From Sphingosinicella sp. LHD-64 (lineage in GTDB: Bacteria > Pseudomonadota > Alphaproteobacteria > Sphingomonadales > Sphingomonadaceae), in NCBI RefSeq assembly GCF_031157375.1, contig NZ_JAVIFV010000003.1:186001-250000 (forward strand): a stretch of 64,000 nt of DNA, read 5' to 3'. Each line of letters begins with the position of its first letter. The first letter of the stretch is position 1. Under the pieces are notes generated by a model that saw nothing but the letters and a program-made list of their open reading frames with translations, was not told the DNA's origin and ran no database searches. The translations under genes were made by a program, and so were the position numbers. Shown here piece by piece: positions 56,508-64,000 of the stretch.

Positions 56508-57615
56508 CGGCGCCCTCGACGATCACCGAAATGTCCAGCCCGTCCAGGGCGGCCAGATAGGTGTCGAGATCGACGAGATCGAGGCACGCCCGCGCCCCCG
56601 CCGGCACCGCCGCGCCGGCCGCAAGCCGCTTCGCGAGAAGGATCGCGGGCATGCAGGGAATATAGGGCCCGTGCCCCGAACGGGCGATCAGGAAGAAGCG
56701 GATCGTCTTCGCCGCGCCGGCGGTATCGGTGCCGGCCAGATAGACGTGCATACCGCTGCGCCCCGATCCCAGCGGATCGAACAGGAAGGCGGCGCGGAGC
56801 AGGAACGGCGCCATCCGGTCGAGCGACGGCAGCAGCCGGGCGCGGACCAGACCGGAGAGCGCCCAGGTGCCGAGGTGGAGCGGGGCGACCTCGTGGCCCG
56901 CCGAGAAGCGGACGGTGCGAAGCTCCGGCCAGCGCGCCGGGAAGAGGTCGAGATCGGGAATGTCGCAATTGCCGAACCAGCGCCGGCCGAGCTCGGGATA
57001 GGTTTCGACGTGGAGGTCCTGCCAGCCATGGACCGTGACCCAGTCGCCGTCGCGCAGTGCCCGGAACGGCTGGCCGATATAGCTCAGGACGGCCGAAGCG
57101 GTGGCGAGGCCGCGATTGGTCTGCTGCGCCGCGCTGATCCCGTAATCGACGCTGTCGAGCCGGGCGAAGTCGCCGCGATAGCGGTCGATCACCGCGGCGC
57201 TGAGGCACGGCACCGAGCTTGCGCCGGTGACGATCGCGACGCCGGCCGCGCGCGCCCGTTCGTCGAGTGCGCCGATCCCGCCGACGAAGGCGCGGGCGTC
57301 GGCAAGGTCGAGATAGTGCGCGCCCGCCGCGATGCAGGCCTCGGCGACGCGATAGCTCTGCTTCTGGAACGGCCCGACGGTGTGGATCACCACCTCCGCC
57401 CGCGCCGCCGCGAGCGCCGCGCCGACATCGCCGTCGATGTCGATCGCAACGGCCTCGGCCGGGTTCACCGCCTCGAGCCGGTCAAGGAACGCAGCCGCCT
57501 TGTCACGCGAACGCCCGCCGACGAGCAAGGTCACGTTCGGATCGGCGGCGAGCCGGCGGGCGATGCAGGACCCGAAATTGCCGTAGCCGCCGATGACGAG
57601 GACGCGGGCGGTCAC
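56500..57615 (-). CDS. Saccharopine-dehydrogenase-like NAD(P)-binding protein
   Basis: 371 residues from GTG 57615, overlapping the upstream DUF2269 stop (GTGA). Dinucleotide motif RVLVIGGYGNFGSCIARRLA, the following VTLLVGGRSRDKA, and HTVGPFQKQSYRVAEACIAAGAHYLDLADAR match the saccharopine-dehydrogenase-like family. Family members include trans-acting enoyl reductases and carboxynorspermidine dehydrogenases, so the substrate cannot be given. Coupled with DUF2269 and DUF393 genes in one three-gene operon. Confidence 0.87.
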   Translation of the reverse strand: MTARVLVIGGYGNFGSCIARRLAADPNVTLLVGGRSRDKAAAFLDRLEAVNPAEAVAIDIDGDVGAALAAARAEVVIHTVGPFQKQSYRVAEACIAAGAHYLDLADARAFVGGIGALDERARAAGVAIVTGASSVPCLSAAVIDRYRGDFARLDSVDYGISAAQQTNRGLATASAVLSYIGQPFRALRDGDWVTVHGWQDLHVETYPELGRRWFGNCDIPDLDLFPARWPELRTVRFSAGHEVAPLHLGTWALSGLVRARLLPSLDRMAPFLLRAAFLFDPLGSGRSGMHVYLAGTDTAGAAKTIRFFLIARSGHGPYIPCMPAILLAKRLAAGAAVPAGARACLDLVDLDTYLAALDGLDISVIVEGADA

Positions 57616-58076
57616 GACGGCTTCGCCACCATCAGGAAGAAGACCGCGACGAGGCCGATGAAGGCCGGCCAGCCGAGCGCGAACCACCAGCGGAACAGCC
57701 GGTCGAACAGCGCCGCGTCGAACGGCCCGCCCGCGACCTTGGCGGCGAGCATCCGCGCCATCCGCGCCTGGATCCATACCACCGGCAACCAGCAGACACC
57801 GGCGAGGACGTAGAGCGCATAGGTCCACATCAGCCAGGCCTCGGTCCCGTCGAGCCCGGTGCGCGCCGCCAGCCAGGCGCCGCTCAGCGGCTGCACGATC
57901 ACCGCCGGCAGGGTGAACAGGAAATCTGCCCGCACCGTCGCGCGCGCCGCCTGCAGCCGCGCCGCGTCACCGGCGTTGCGCGCCGACCAGAAGAAGAAGG
58001 CGGTGCCGAGCCCGGTGCCGAACAGGATCGTGGCGCTGAGGATGTGGATCGTCTTGACGAGGATGTAGCTGTCCAC
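57612..58076 (-). CDS. DUF2269 integral membrane protein
   Basis: 154 residues from GTG 58076, four or five hydrophobic helices. The N-terminal YILVKTIHILSATILFGTGLGTAFFFW carries the conserved His, and LPAVIVQPLSGAWLA and WTYALYVLAGVCWLPVVWIQ follow in the DUF2269 pattern. Members have been compared with membrane haem or small redox proteins. Translationally coupled to the saccharopine-dehydrogenase-like gene. Confidence 0.85.
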   Translation of the reverse strand: MDSYILVKTIHILSATILFGTGLGTAFFFWSARNAGDAARLQAARATVRADFLFTLPAVIVQPLSGAWLAARTGLDGTEAWLMWTYALYVLAGVCWLPVVWIQARMARMLAAKVAGGPFDAALFDRLFRWWFALGWPAFIGLVAVFFLMVAKPS

Positions 58077-58092
58077 GTTTGGCCAAACTCCG

Positions 58093-58168
58093 GTTCGGGC
58101 TGAGCCTGTCGAAGCCCTGCCCCTCCCCTAAAGAAGAAAGACGGCCCTTCGACAAGCTCTGGGCGAAC
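58093..58168. repeat. Dispersed inverted repeat (GTTCGGGCTGAGCCTGTCGAAG type)
   Basis: Two imperfect 22-base arms (58093-58114 and 58147-58168) pair at most positions: GTTCG...TCGAAG against CTTCGA...CGAAC. Upstream of higA, in a 283-base gene-free stretch. Confidence 0.7.
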
Positions 58169-58252
58169 GGAAATGCGCAGCCAAAATCCCAGGACACTCG
58201 TCAGGCCGACGGGCCGTGCCGCCCGCTGGCTCGACAAGCCACGCCCCTTTTC

Positions 58253-58321
58253 GTCACTCCCGCGAAAGCGGGAGTCCAGCTCAGTTGAAGGAAGCGGGAT
58301 TCCCGCTTTCGCGAGAATGAC
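58253..58321. repeat. Dispersed two-hairpin element (CCCGCGAAAGCGGG type)
   Basis: GTCACTCCCGCGAAAGCGGGAG opens the element and TTCCCGCTTTCGCGAG ... AATGAC closes it, giving one hairpin per end. It ends 38 bases before the higA start and would lie in its leader region. Confidence 0.8.
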
Positions 58322-58359
58322 GGTAAGAGGGGGCGCCTCGATCCGGAGGACTGTCCCTG

Positions 58360-58662
58360 ATGGCCATTCGCATCTCTCGCGCCTTCGCCGTCCATCCGGG
58401 CGACTGGCTGCGCAGCGAGATCGTCGCGCCCAATGGCCTCAACGTCACGGAGGCCGCGCGCCATCTCGGCGTGACCCGCCAGGCGATGAGCAACCTCCTC
58501 AACGCCCGCGCCGGCCTCTCCGCCGACATGGCGATCCGCTTCGAAAAGGCCTTCGGCGTGAAGGCGGACACGCTGCTTCGGATGCAGACGGCCTATGAGC
58601 TGGCAGGGGCGCGGGCGAATGAGCGCGAGATACGGGTGGAGCGGTTCAGGAAGGCGGCGTGA
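58360..58662 (+). CDS. higA: HigA-family addiction module antitoxin (no partner toxin seen)
   Basis: 100 residues. HPGDWLRSEIVAPNGLNVTEAARHLGVTRQAMSNLLNARAGLSADMAIRFEKAFG is the XRE/HigA helix-turn-helix. HigA usually follows a HigB toxin of about 90 residues. Immediately upstream lie only palindromic repeats with no HigB-like reading in any frame, so this copy is an orphan. It may act as a solitary regulator. It converges on hicA, 26 bases away. Confidence 0.88.
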   Translation: MAIRISRAFAVHPGDWLRSEIVAPNGLNVTEAARHLGVTRQAMSNLLNARAGLSADMAIRFEKAFGVKADTLLRMQTAYELAGARANEREIRVERFRKAA

Positions 58663-58688
58663 TCGCGCAAAGCGCTTAGCCAAGTAGT

Positions 58689-58886
58689 TCAGAACCGTTC
58701 CTTTACGCCCGCTTGCTTCAGAATCGCGTTGGCCGTGAACCGCTTGCGTGTTCCCATATCGAGCGCGAAATTGCGATCGGTGATCGGGCTGTGCCAGATT
58801 TCATGGTCGCCTTTGCCGTGCCGCACGAACGTGCAGCCATTGTCGAGCAGAATGCGCTTGAGCTCGCGACCATAGGGTCCACCCAT
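58689..58886 (-). CDS. hicA: HicA-family mRNA interferase toxin
   Basis: 65 residues. YGRELKRILLDNGCTFVRHGKGDHEIW follows the HicA double-stranded-RNA-binding-like fold with the catalytic His in GKGDHEIWHS. The ATG overlaps the HicB-like stop by one base (TGATG). HicA cleaves mRNA during growth arrest until HicB neutralises it. Gene order antitoxin-toxin is the reverse of the common hicA-hicB order. Confidence 0.88.
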   Translation of the reverse strand: MGGPYGRELKRILLDNGCTFVRHGKGDHEIWHSPITDRNFALDMGTRKRFTANAILKQAGVKERF

Positions 58887-59131
58887 CAGGCGGCGACCGG
58901 CATCGTGCTTTCGTGGAAGGCAACGAGGCGCAGCGCGTGCGGGCCCTGGCGACGATCCTCGTCGATCAGATGCGCGTTGTCGGCGATCAGTTCCGGCATC
59001 ACCGCCATTGCCCGCTCCCGCAGCCGCTCGAGCGTATCGCCCTCGGTCACCAGCCCGGGCACGTCGCAGTCAAGCGTGTACCAGACCTTCGCCTCGGGAT
59101 CATATCCGGCGTGAAGGGTCCAGATGGCCAT
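58886..59131 (-). CDS. hicB: HicB-like antitoxin (DUF1902 domain)
   Basis: 81 residues from ATG 59131, preceded by GAGGAGTGAG. YDPEAKVWYTLDCDVPGLVTEGDTLERLRERAMAVMPELI is the HicB/DUF1902 fold, with the AxVWYTLxxDVPGL start. It has no recognisable C-terminal DNA-binding helix, so autoregulation is less obvious than in classical HicB. Coupled to hicA by the TGATG junction. Confidence 0.85.
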   Translation of the reverse strand: MAIWTLHAGYDPEAKVWYTLDCDVPGLVTEGDTLERLRERAMAVMPELIADNAHLIDEDRRQGPHALRLVAFHESTMPVAA

Positions 59132-59201
59132 ATGCTCACTCCTCTCGGAGAATATGGATGCGAGCGTGGTGGTTGGCAACCAAGCACGGAAGCCCGAGAG
59201 G

Positions 59202-59465
59202 TTACTCGACTACCTCATAAGGCCATTGCCAAGGCGACTGTAGAAATGAGCCACCGCCTTTGATGTCGGACTCCTTGACCCAGATGCGAAACTTGGTTCC
59301 AATCCGGTGCCTGTTCCGTGCTTCGCGAGAGAATTGAACCTGCATTTCTGGCGGGAACATCTGCCCCGACACCGGCCTGACCCGGACCTCGCCTCGGCTC
59401 CCGGTTCGCCTTGCTTGGTAAGACTCTACGATGATCTGATGGTGATACTCCCACGGCATTGCCAT
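59202..59465 (-). CDS. Hypothetical protein
   Basis: 87 residues from ATG 59465, with GGAG 9 bases upstream. Basic and rich in charged residues (MQVQFSREARNRHRIGTKFRIWVKESDIKGGGSF). It looks like a small folded protein with an extended strand region. Lower GC than the flanking sdh genes and no recognised motif. It sits between the hic module and sdhA; role unknown. Confidence 0.55.
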   Translation of the reverse strand: MAMPWEYHHQIIVESYQARRTGSRGEVRVRPVSGQMFPPEMQVQFSREARNRHRIGTKFRIWVKESDIKGGGSFLQSPWQWPYEVVE

Positions 59466-59550
59466 CAACAAGAACTCCGTTGAAGGTCGGATACGCCGAA
59501 ATGGGGTTCGCACAATCGGACGCGGTCGGCTTAAACAACAGCAGCGGGCC

Positions 59551-61365
59551 TCAATACACCCGCGCCTTCGGCTTGATGTACTGGACCTCGTCGGTCAGCG
59601 TATATTCGTGGACCGGGCGGTAATCGAGGGTGACCTTGCCGCCCTGCCCGCCCCAGCCGTCGAACCAGGAGGCGGTGTGCTTCATCCAGTTCTTGTCGTC
59701 GCGATTCGGATAGTCCTCGTGCGCGTGGGCGCCGCGGCTTTCCTTGCGGTTGACCGCGCCGGCGATCGTCACGCTCGCCTGGCTGATCAGGTTGTCCAGC
59801 TCGAGCGACTCGACGAGGTCGGTGTTCCAGATCAGGCTGCGGTCGGTGACCTGGATGTCGTTCATCCGCGCGTAGGTCTTCGCCAGCTTCTCGACGCCTT
59901 CCTTCATCAGCTCGTCGGTGCGGAACACCGCGCAGTGGGTCTGCATGTTGCGCTGCATCTCGGTGCGGATCTCCGCGGTCGGCGAGCCGCCGCTGGCGAA
60001 GCGGAACCTGTCGAGCCGGGCGAGCGCCAGATCGGCGCCGTTCGCCGGCAGCGGCGCCTGCGCCGCGTTCGGCTTCAGGATCTCGGCGAGCCGCAGGCCC
60101 GTCGCGCGCCCGAACACGACGAGGTCGATCAGGCTGTTCGAGCCCAGCCGGTTGGCGCCATGGACCGAGACGCAGGCCGCCTCGCCCACCGCGAACAGGC
60201 CCGGCACCACGCTGTCCGGATTGCCGTCCCTGATGGTCACGACCTCGCCGTGGAAGTTGGTCGGGATGCCGCCCATATTGTAGTGGACGGTCGGCGTGAC
60301 CGGCAGCGGCTGTCGGGTCAGATCGACGCCCGCGAACACCTTGCCGCTTTCCGTGATCCCCGGCAGCCGCTCGGCCAGGATCTCCGGCGCGATATGGTCG
60401 AGGTGGAGGTAGATATGGTCCTTGTGCGGGCCGACGCCGCGGCCCTCGCGAATCTCCATCGCCATCGAGCGCGACACGACGTCGCGTGACGCGAGGTCCT
60501 TCGCCGACGGGGCGTAGCGCTCCATGAAGCGCTCGCCCTCGGAGTTGGTCAGATAGCCGCCCTCGCCGCGCGCGCCCTCGGTGATCAGCACGCCGGCGCC
60601 GTAGATGCCGGTGGGGTGGAACTGGACGAACTCCATGTCCTGCAGCGGCAGGTCGGCGCGCAGCACCATGCCGCCGCCGTCGCCGGTGCAGGTATGGGCC
60701 GAAGTCGCGGTGAAATAGCAGCGGCCGTAGCCGCCCGTCGCCAGCACCACCGCCTGGGCGCGGAAGCGGTGGATCGATCCGTCCTCCATGCAGAGCGCGA
60801 CGACGCCGCGGCAGACCGGACCGTTCGGGCCGTTCTCCATGATCAGGTCGAGCGCGAAATATTCGATGTAGAAATCGGCGTCGTACTTCAGGCTCTGCTG
60901 GTAGAGCGCGTGCAGCATGGCGTGACCGGTGCGGTCGGCGGCCGCGCAGGTGCGCTGCGCCGGCGGCCCCTCGCCCATATTCTGCATCATGCCGCCGAAG
61001 GCGCGCTGGTAGATCTTGCCCTCGTCGGTGCGGCTGAACGGCACCCCGGCATGCTCCAGCTCGTAGACCGCCGCCGGCGCCTCACGGACCATATATTCGA
61101 TCGCGTCCTGATCGCCAAGCCAGTCGGAGCCCTTGACCGTGTCGTACATGTGCCAGGTCCAGTGGTCCGGGCCCATATTGCCGAGGCTGGCCGCGACGCC
61201 GCCCTGCGCGGCGACGGTGTGGCTGCGGGTCGGGAAGACCTTGGTGATGTTCGCCGTCTTGAGCCCGCCCTGCGCGGCGCCCATCGTCGCGCGCAGGCCC
61301 GAGCCGCCGGCGCCGACCACCACGACATCGTAGGTGTGGTCGATGATCTTGTAGGCCTCGGCCAT
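59551..61365 (-). CDS. sdhA: Succinate dehydrogenase flavoprotein subunit
   Basis: 604 residues from ATG 61365, overlapping the sdhD stop (TAATG). FAD motif [22 protein letters not shown], the covalent-flavin histidine region [13 protein letters not shown], and [21 protein letters not shown] are present. It oxidises succinate to fumarate in complex II. Its partner sdhB is 16 kb away. End of the sdhC-sdhD-sdhA unit. Confidence 0.98.
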   Translation of the reverse strand: MAEAYKIIDHTYDVVVVGAGGSGLRATMGAAQGGLKTANITKVFPTRSHTVAAQGGVAASLGNMGPDHWTWHMYDTVKGSDWLGDQDAIEYMVREAPAAVYELEHAGVPFSRTDEGKIYQRAFGGMMQNMGEGPPAQRTCAAADRTGHAMLHALYQQSLKYDADFYIEYFALDLIMENGPNGPVCRGVVALCMEDGSIHRFRAQAVVLATGGYGRCYFTATSAHTCTGDGGGMVLRADLPLQDMEFVQFHPTGIYGAGVLITEGARGEGGYLTNSEGERFMERYAPSAKDLASRDVVSRSMAMEIREGRGVGPHKDHIYLHLDHIAPEILAERLPGITESGKVFAGVDLTRQPLPVTPTVHYNMGGIPTNFHGEVVTIRDGNPDSVVPGLFAVGEAACVSVHGANRLGSNSLIDLVVFGRATGLRLAEILKPNAAQAPLPANGADLALARLDRFRFASGGSPTAEIRTEMQRNMQTHCAVFRTDELMKEGVEKLAKTYARMNDIQVTDRSLIWNTDLVESLELDNLISQASVTIAGAVNRKESRGAHAHEDYPNRDDKNWMKHTASWFDGWGGQGGKVTLDYRPVHEYTLTDEVQYIKPKARVY

Positions 61366-61760
61366 TATGCGGCGCTCCCGGTCACGGCGATCTTGAAGAG
61401 GGCGAAGAGCGCGAGCCCGGCGCCGAGAATGGCGAGGAAGTTGACCAAAGTGACCCAGAAGAGCTTGCTGCCCTCCTCGTGCACATAGTCCTCGATGACG
61501 ACGATCACGCCCATCTTCAGGTGCCAGAAGGTGGTGATGACGAGCAGCGCCATCGGCACCGCGGCGAGCGGCGAGCCCAGCCATTCGACGATCGTGCCGC
61601 GGTCATAGGCGGGCAGCCGCAGCAGCGAGACGATGAACCAGCCGGACAGGATCAGGCTGGCGAGCGCGCTCACCCGCTCGTGCCACCAGTGCCGGGCGCC
61701 CTCGCGCGCCGAGCCGAGGCCGCGCACCTGCTTGAGAGCGGTTTCCATCTTCGCGCTCAT
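61365..61760 (-). CDS. sdhD: Succinate dehydrogenase membrane anchor subunit D
   Basis: 131 residues from ATG 61760, overlapping sdhC (ATGA) and sdhA (TAATG). Three hydrophobic helices; the [19 protein letters not shown] segment contains the His that ligates haem b. With SdhC it holds the SdhAB head and the ubiquinone site. Length and position are typical. Confidence 0.95.
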   Translation of the reverse strand: MSAKMETALKQVRGLGSAREGARHWWHERVSALASLILSGWFIVSLLRLPAYDRGTIVEWLGSPLAAVPMALLVITTFWHLKMGVIVVIEDYVHEEGSKLFWVTLVNFLAILGAGLALFALFKIAVTGSAA

Positions 61761-62200
61761 GCGCCCCTCCCGAACAGGATCCAGGCCCAGAACAGGGCGG
61801 TGAGCAGCAGCGATCCGACGATCGTCATCACCGCCCAGGTCCTGTTGGTCCGAAGCTCGTAGCCCGCGCCGATGTCCATGACGAAGTGCCTGAGGCCCGA
61901 CAGCGTATGCTGGAAGAAGGCCCAGACCAGCCCGACGCCGATGATCACCCCGATCGCGTAAAGGATCCAGCCGACGGCGCCTTCGGGCGCACCCGTCCCG
62001 GTCAGCCAGCCCATCACGCTGGTGAAGGTCGCATAGGCCTCCGCGCCCGTCGCCGCGGCGACCAGCCACCAGACGAGCAAAGCCGCGGCGAGCGCGAGGC
62101 CGGAGCCGGTGACCCGGTGCAGGATCGACACCAGCATGTGCGGGCCCCAGCGCCAGATAGAGAGATGCGGCGACAAGGGCCGGGACGGATTACGATGCAT
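61757..62200 (-). CDS. sdhC: Succinate dehydrogenase cytochrome b556 subunit C
   Basis: 147 residues. RPLSPHLSIWRWGPHMLVSILHRVTGSGLAL is the standard SdhC start with the quinone-pocket Ser and Arg; the haem His lies in the HTLSGLRHFVMD helix. Three transmembrane helices. First gene of the unit; its start is 4-base coupled to sdhD. Confidence 0.96.
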   Translation of the reverse strand: MHRNPSRPLSPHLSIWRWGPHMLVSILHRVTGSGLALAAALLVWWLVAAATGAEAYATFTSVMGWLTGTGAPEGAVGWILYAIGVIIGVGLVWAFFQHTLSGLRHFVMDIGAGYELRTNRTWAVMTIVGSLLLTALFWAWILFGRGA

Positions 62201-62455
62201 GAAGCGAGCTCCCCTTCGCTGGGGTCGCTTCTAATCCGAATGCGTGCGGTTGCAAGATCGGCTTTACCCCTCCGGCGATGCCGAACGCTCAACGTCCAAC
62301 ATGAACCTTCCCCTCCCTGCAACGGAGGGGCCAGGGGTGGGTAGGCGCACAGCGCCTTTCTGATAATTTCATGCAGTGAACTGCCGGATCGAACGAAGAA
62401 TTATGCTCGTAACAATCGCAGCATCACTATAGGTCGACGTAATAAGGGGGCAACT

Positions 62456-62824
62456 ATGCGGAAAGGTCTTGTCGGGTTTCTATTCGCGGGGTTTCTTGCG
62501 GCGCTGGCGCCTGCTTCGGCAGAAGCCCAGCCGTCGGCAAACGCCAGAGCAGAGTGGACACCGCGAGAGCACGGGGTCGTCATCGCCGACACTTGGGTTC
62601 CGCTGAGACTCTGCTGGATCGGCGAAGGAGGATATCCCGATCCTGGTGCGATATGGACTCCGGACCACCACACCGCGATTCGGGACCTGAACGTTATGAG
62701 CTCCTGCTACGATCGCGAAGTGAGGTTTACCGAGCCCGGCACGCGCTCCATCACCTTTACGGACGAAGCCCCCGCTACCGTTGGGATACCGTTGGCAGAT
62801 TTCGGGTTCGATGGGCGAGGTTGA
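62456..62824 (+). CDS. Exported hypothetical protein, possibly frameshifted near its end
   Basis: 122 residues from ATG 62456, with AAGGGGG a few bases upstream and a signal peptide ending AEAQ. The mature part has WTPREHGVVIADTWVPLRLCWIG and a Cys pair (LRLCWIG, SSCYDRE). After about residue 118 the coding look shifts to another frame, which continues to a stop at 63066 with SETSGPYRIRSVVIRNGEPL and two Cys. A one-base change near 62800 would give about 200 residues. No known family. Lower GC than most of the window. Confidence 0.6.
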   Translation: MRKGLVGFLFAGFLAALAPASAEAQPSANARAEWTPREHGVVIADTWVPLRLCWIGEGGYPDPGAIWTPDHHTAIRDLNVMSSCYDREVRFTEPGTRSITFTDEAPATVGIPLADFGFDGRG

Positions 62825-63246
62825 GCGAGACCTCCGGCCCCTATCGCATACGATCAGTCGTCATCAGAAATGGAGAACCCTTAGTTCCAACGAGAACGAG
62901 GGAGGCCCTACTTTCTCGAGCGCAGGTCGTGACACCGAGTGGCCGCTTCAGGGCAACCGCGCCGAATAACAGGGACGTCATCTGTTCGTCTGTCCGGGAG
63001 GTGTCGTCCGGGCGCCGGGTCAGCGGTAGCAACGGCAGGCTAATCAGACGTTGCTACCTAATCTAAGACGGTTGAGGGTCGAGATTGCCGCCGCCATGGG
63101 TGCGGGAGGGGCGCAGCCGCACTGACGAAAAGGTGCGGGTGCCAACTCAGAACAAAGCCGCCTTCCAACCATAGCGGACATAACTGACAACACAGTTCAC
63201 GCACAACCACTTTCCTATTTTGAACCTTTATGGTTCATACTGTCGA
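62825..63246. other. Gene-poor 422-base stretch
   Basis: Apart from the possible second-frame continuation of the preceding gene up to 63066, no gene is supported. From 63070 the sequence becomes AT-richer and ends in a small palindrome before the last gene. No terminator was recognised. Confidence 0.5.
63221..63237 (+). promoter_or_regulatory. Short palindrome upstream of the last gene
   Basis: TGAACC-TTTAT-GGTTCA, perfect 6-base arms, ends 9 bases before the ATG at 63247 in an AT-rich stretch. Symmetry and place suggest an operator, possibly for the HTH protein it precedes. Confidence 0.45.
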
Positions 63247-64000
63247 ATGACAGAGAACCGATTCGCGCACAGCCCTGCGCTCCGTCACGAGGCGGCGACC
63301 GATGAGCCCGCCTTTGCCGAAACCTACCGGCCGCGCCCCGGCGATCCGGCCTATGATCCGGCCAGCGACTTCGAGTTCGCGACCGAGGCCGAGTCCGACG
63401 CCTATTTCGCCGGCCTGTGCGACGGCATCCGCCAGGGCGGCGGGGTGGTCACGCCGCGGCTGGAGGCGCGCGCCCGCGCCGCCTATCCCGAGCTGTTCGG
63501 CGAACCCGCGCCCGCCGAAAGCGGGGACCTGCTGGATTTCGATCCGGCGCCGCTGCGCTACCGCAGCGACGGCCTGACACCGGAGAAGCAGCGCGAATAT
63601 GTCGAAGCGCTGGCCGATTGCGGCGTCGCCCGCGTCGCCGCGGCGCGGATCGGCGTCTCCGAGCAGGCGATCAATCGCGTCCGCCGCCGCGCCGACGCCC
63701 GGTCCTTCGATCTCGCCTGCGAGGCGGCGATGCGCTTCGGCGCCCGGCGGCTGCGCGCCATCGCCTTCGAGCGGGCGATCGAGGGCACGGTGAAGCGCCA
63801 CTATTGGCACGGCGAGCTGAAAAGCGAAGAGCGGGTCTACGACAACCGGCTGCTCGTCTACCTGCTCGGGCGTACTGCCCACCTGCTCGACGAGCCCGAC
63901 GACGCCAAGGCCGTCGCCGACCAATGGGAGCCCTGGGTCGAGGCGATCGGCGCGGGCACGCCGCCGCCCGTGCCGAGCGCGCCTGCTCCAGCCGAAGCCG
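63247..64000 (+). CDS. Helix-turn-helix protein of unknown function (partial, cut by window end)
   Basis: 251 residues visible from ATG 63247; no stop before the window end. An acidic N-terminal part (AETYRPRPGDPAYDPASDFEF) is followed by a DYCDGIRQG-like helix and then a clear HTH region: QREYVEALADCGVARVAAARIGVSEQAINRVRRRADARSFDLACEAA. The remainder is helical (LRAIAFERAIEGTVKRHYWHGELKSEERVYDNRLLVYLLGR), reminiscent of small phage or plasmid-type DNA-binding proteins. No SD is visible. Family not recognised. Confidence 0.7.
   Translation, partial: MTENRFAHSPALRHEAATDEPAFAETYRPRPGDPAYDPASDFEFATEAESDAYFAGLCDGIRQGGGVVTPRLEARARAAYPELFGEPAPAESGDLLDFDPAPLRYRSDGLTPEKQREYVEALADCGVARVAAARIGVSEQAINRVRRRADARSFDLACEAAMRFGARRLRAIAFERAIEGTVKRHYWHGELKSEERVYDNRLLVYLLGRTAHLLDEPDDAKAVADQWEPWVEAIGAGTPPPVPSAPAPAEA

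Noticed and set aside
58079-58359. A HigB toxin gene upstream of higA
   Set aside because: All frames are broken or low-complexity, and the sequence is made of palindromic repeats.

Overview
The window is high-GC chromosomal DNA whose gene families, operon order and intergenic palindromes point to an alphaproteobacterium of the order Sphingomonadales (Sphingomonas/Sphingosinicella type). This placement is inferred from gene content and not from a marker gene. Coding density is high, with many 4-base start/stop overlaps (ATGA, GTGA, TTGA). I saw no rRNA, tRNA, CRISPR array, insertion sequence or prophage block.

Layout. 0-9 kb: a partial Tat-exported amine oxidase, two small lipoproteins, a secreted alpha/beta hydrolase, groES-groEL under a CIRCE operator, then a collagen-like lipoprotein paired with a TpsB/ShlB-type outer-membrane transporter behind an EcfG-like stress promoter. 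9-15 kb: sppA, a GNAT acetyltransferase, a beta-helix protein, a guanidinium exporter (Gdx) with a riboswitch-like leader, and a DsbD/ScsB-type reductase. 15-21 kb: an amidohydrolase with a beta-hydroxyacid dehydrogenase, threonine ammonia-lyase, the N-degron enzyme Bpt, and a frameshifted F420-reductase-like gene divergent from an HxlR regulator. 21-27 kb: an ArsR-methyltransferase fusion regulator heading metF-metH1-metH2. 27-36 kb: a secreted SRPBCC protein, a TRIC-type channel, and the TCA cluster lpd-odhB-sucA-sucD-(unknown)-mdh on the minus strand, without sucC. 36-43 kb: three VOC proteins with a tandem winged-helix regulator, an M20 peptidase, zapE, a thioesterase, a DUF2442/DUF4160 pair and a detached sdhB.

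43.7-50.3 kb holds the least explained block: three nucleotidyltransferase-like proteins, an ATP-grasp ligase, a HAD phosphatase, a CDP-alcohol phosphotransferase with an N-terminal nucleotidyltransferase-like extension, and a CDP-glycerol glycerophosphotransferase-like enzyme. Together they look like a pathway that activates a small phospho-alcohol as its CDP derivative and transfers it to a membrane or surface acceptor. I could not match it to a described pathway.

50-64 kb: an FMN-dependent alpha-hydroxyacid dehydrogenase, a complete YfiR-YfiN-YfiB-type c-di-GMP module, creD, a lipoprotein, a DUF2269/saccharopine-dehydrogenase-like/DUF393 operon, a small toxin-antitoxin area (orphan HigA, HicB-HicA), sdhC-sdhD-sdhA about 16 kb from sdhB, and two poorly known genes, the last cut by the window edge. 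Two-hairpin palindromic elements of several sequence types, most of them starting with GTCA and ending in TGAC, recur in the intergenic gaps.
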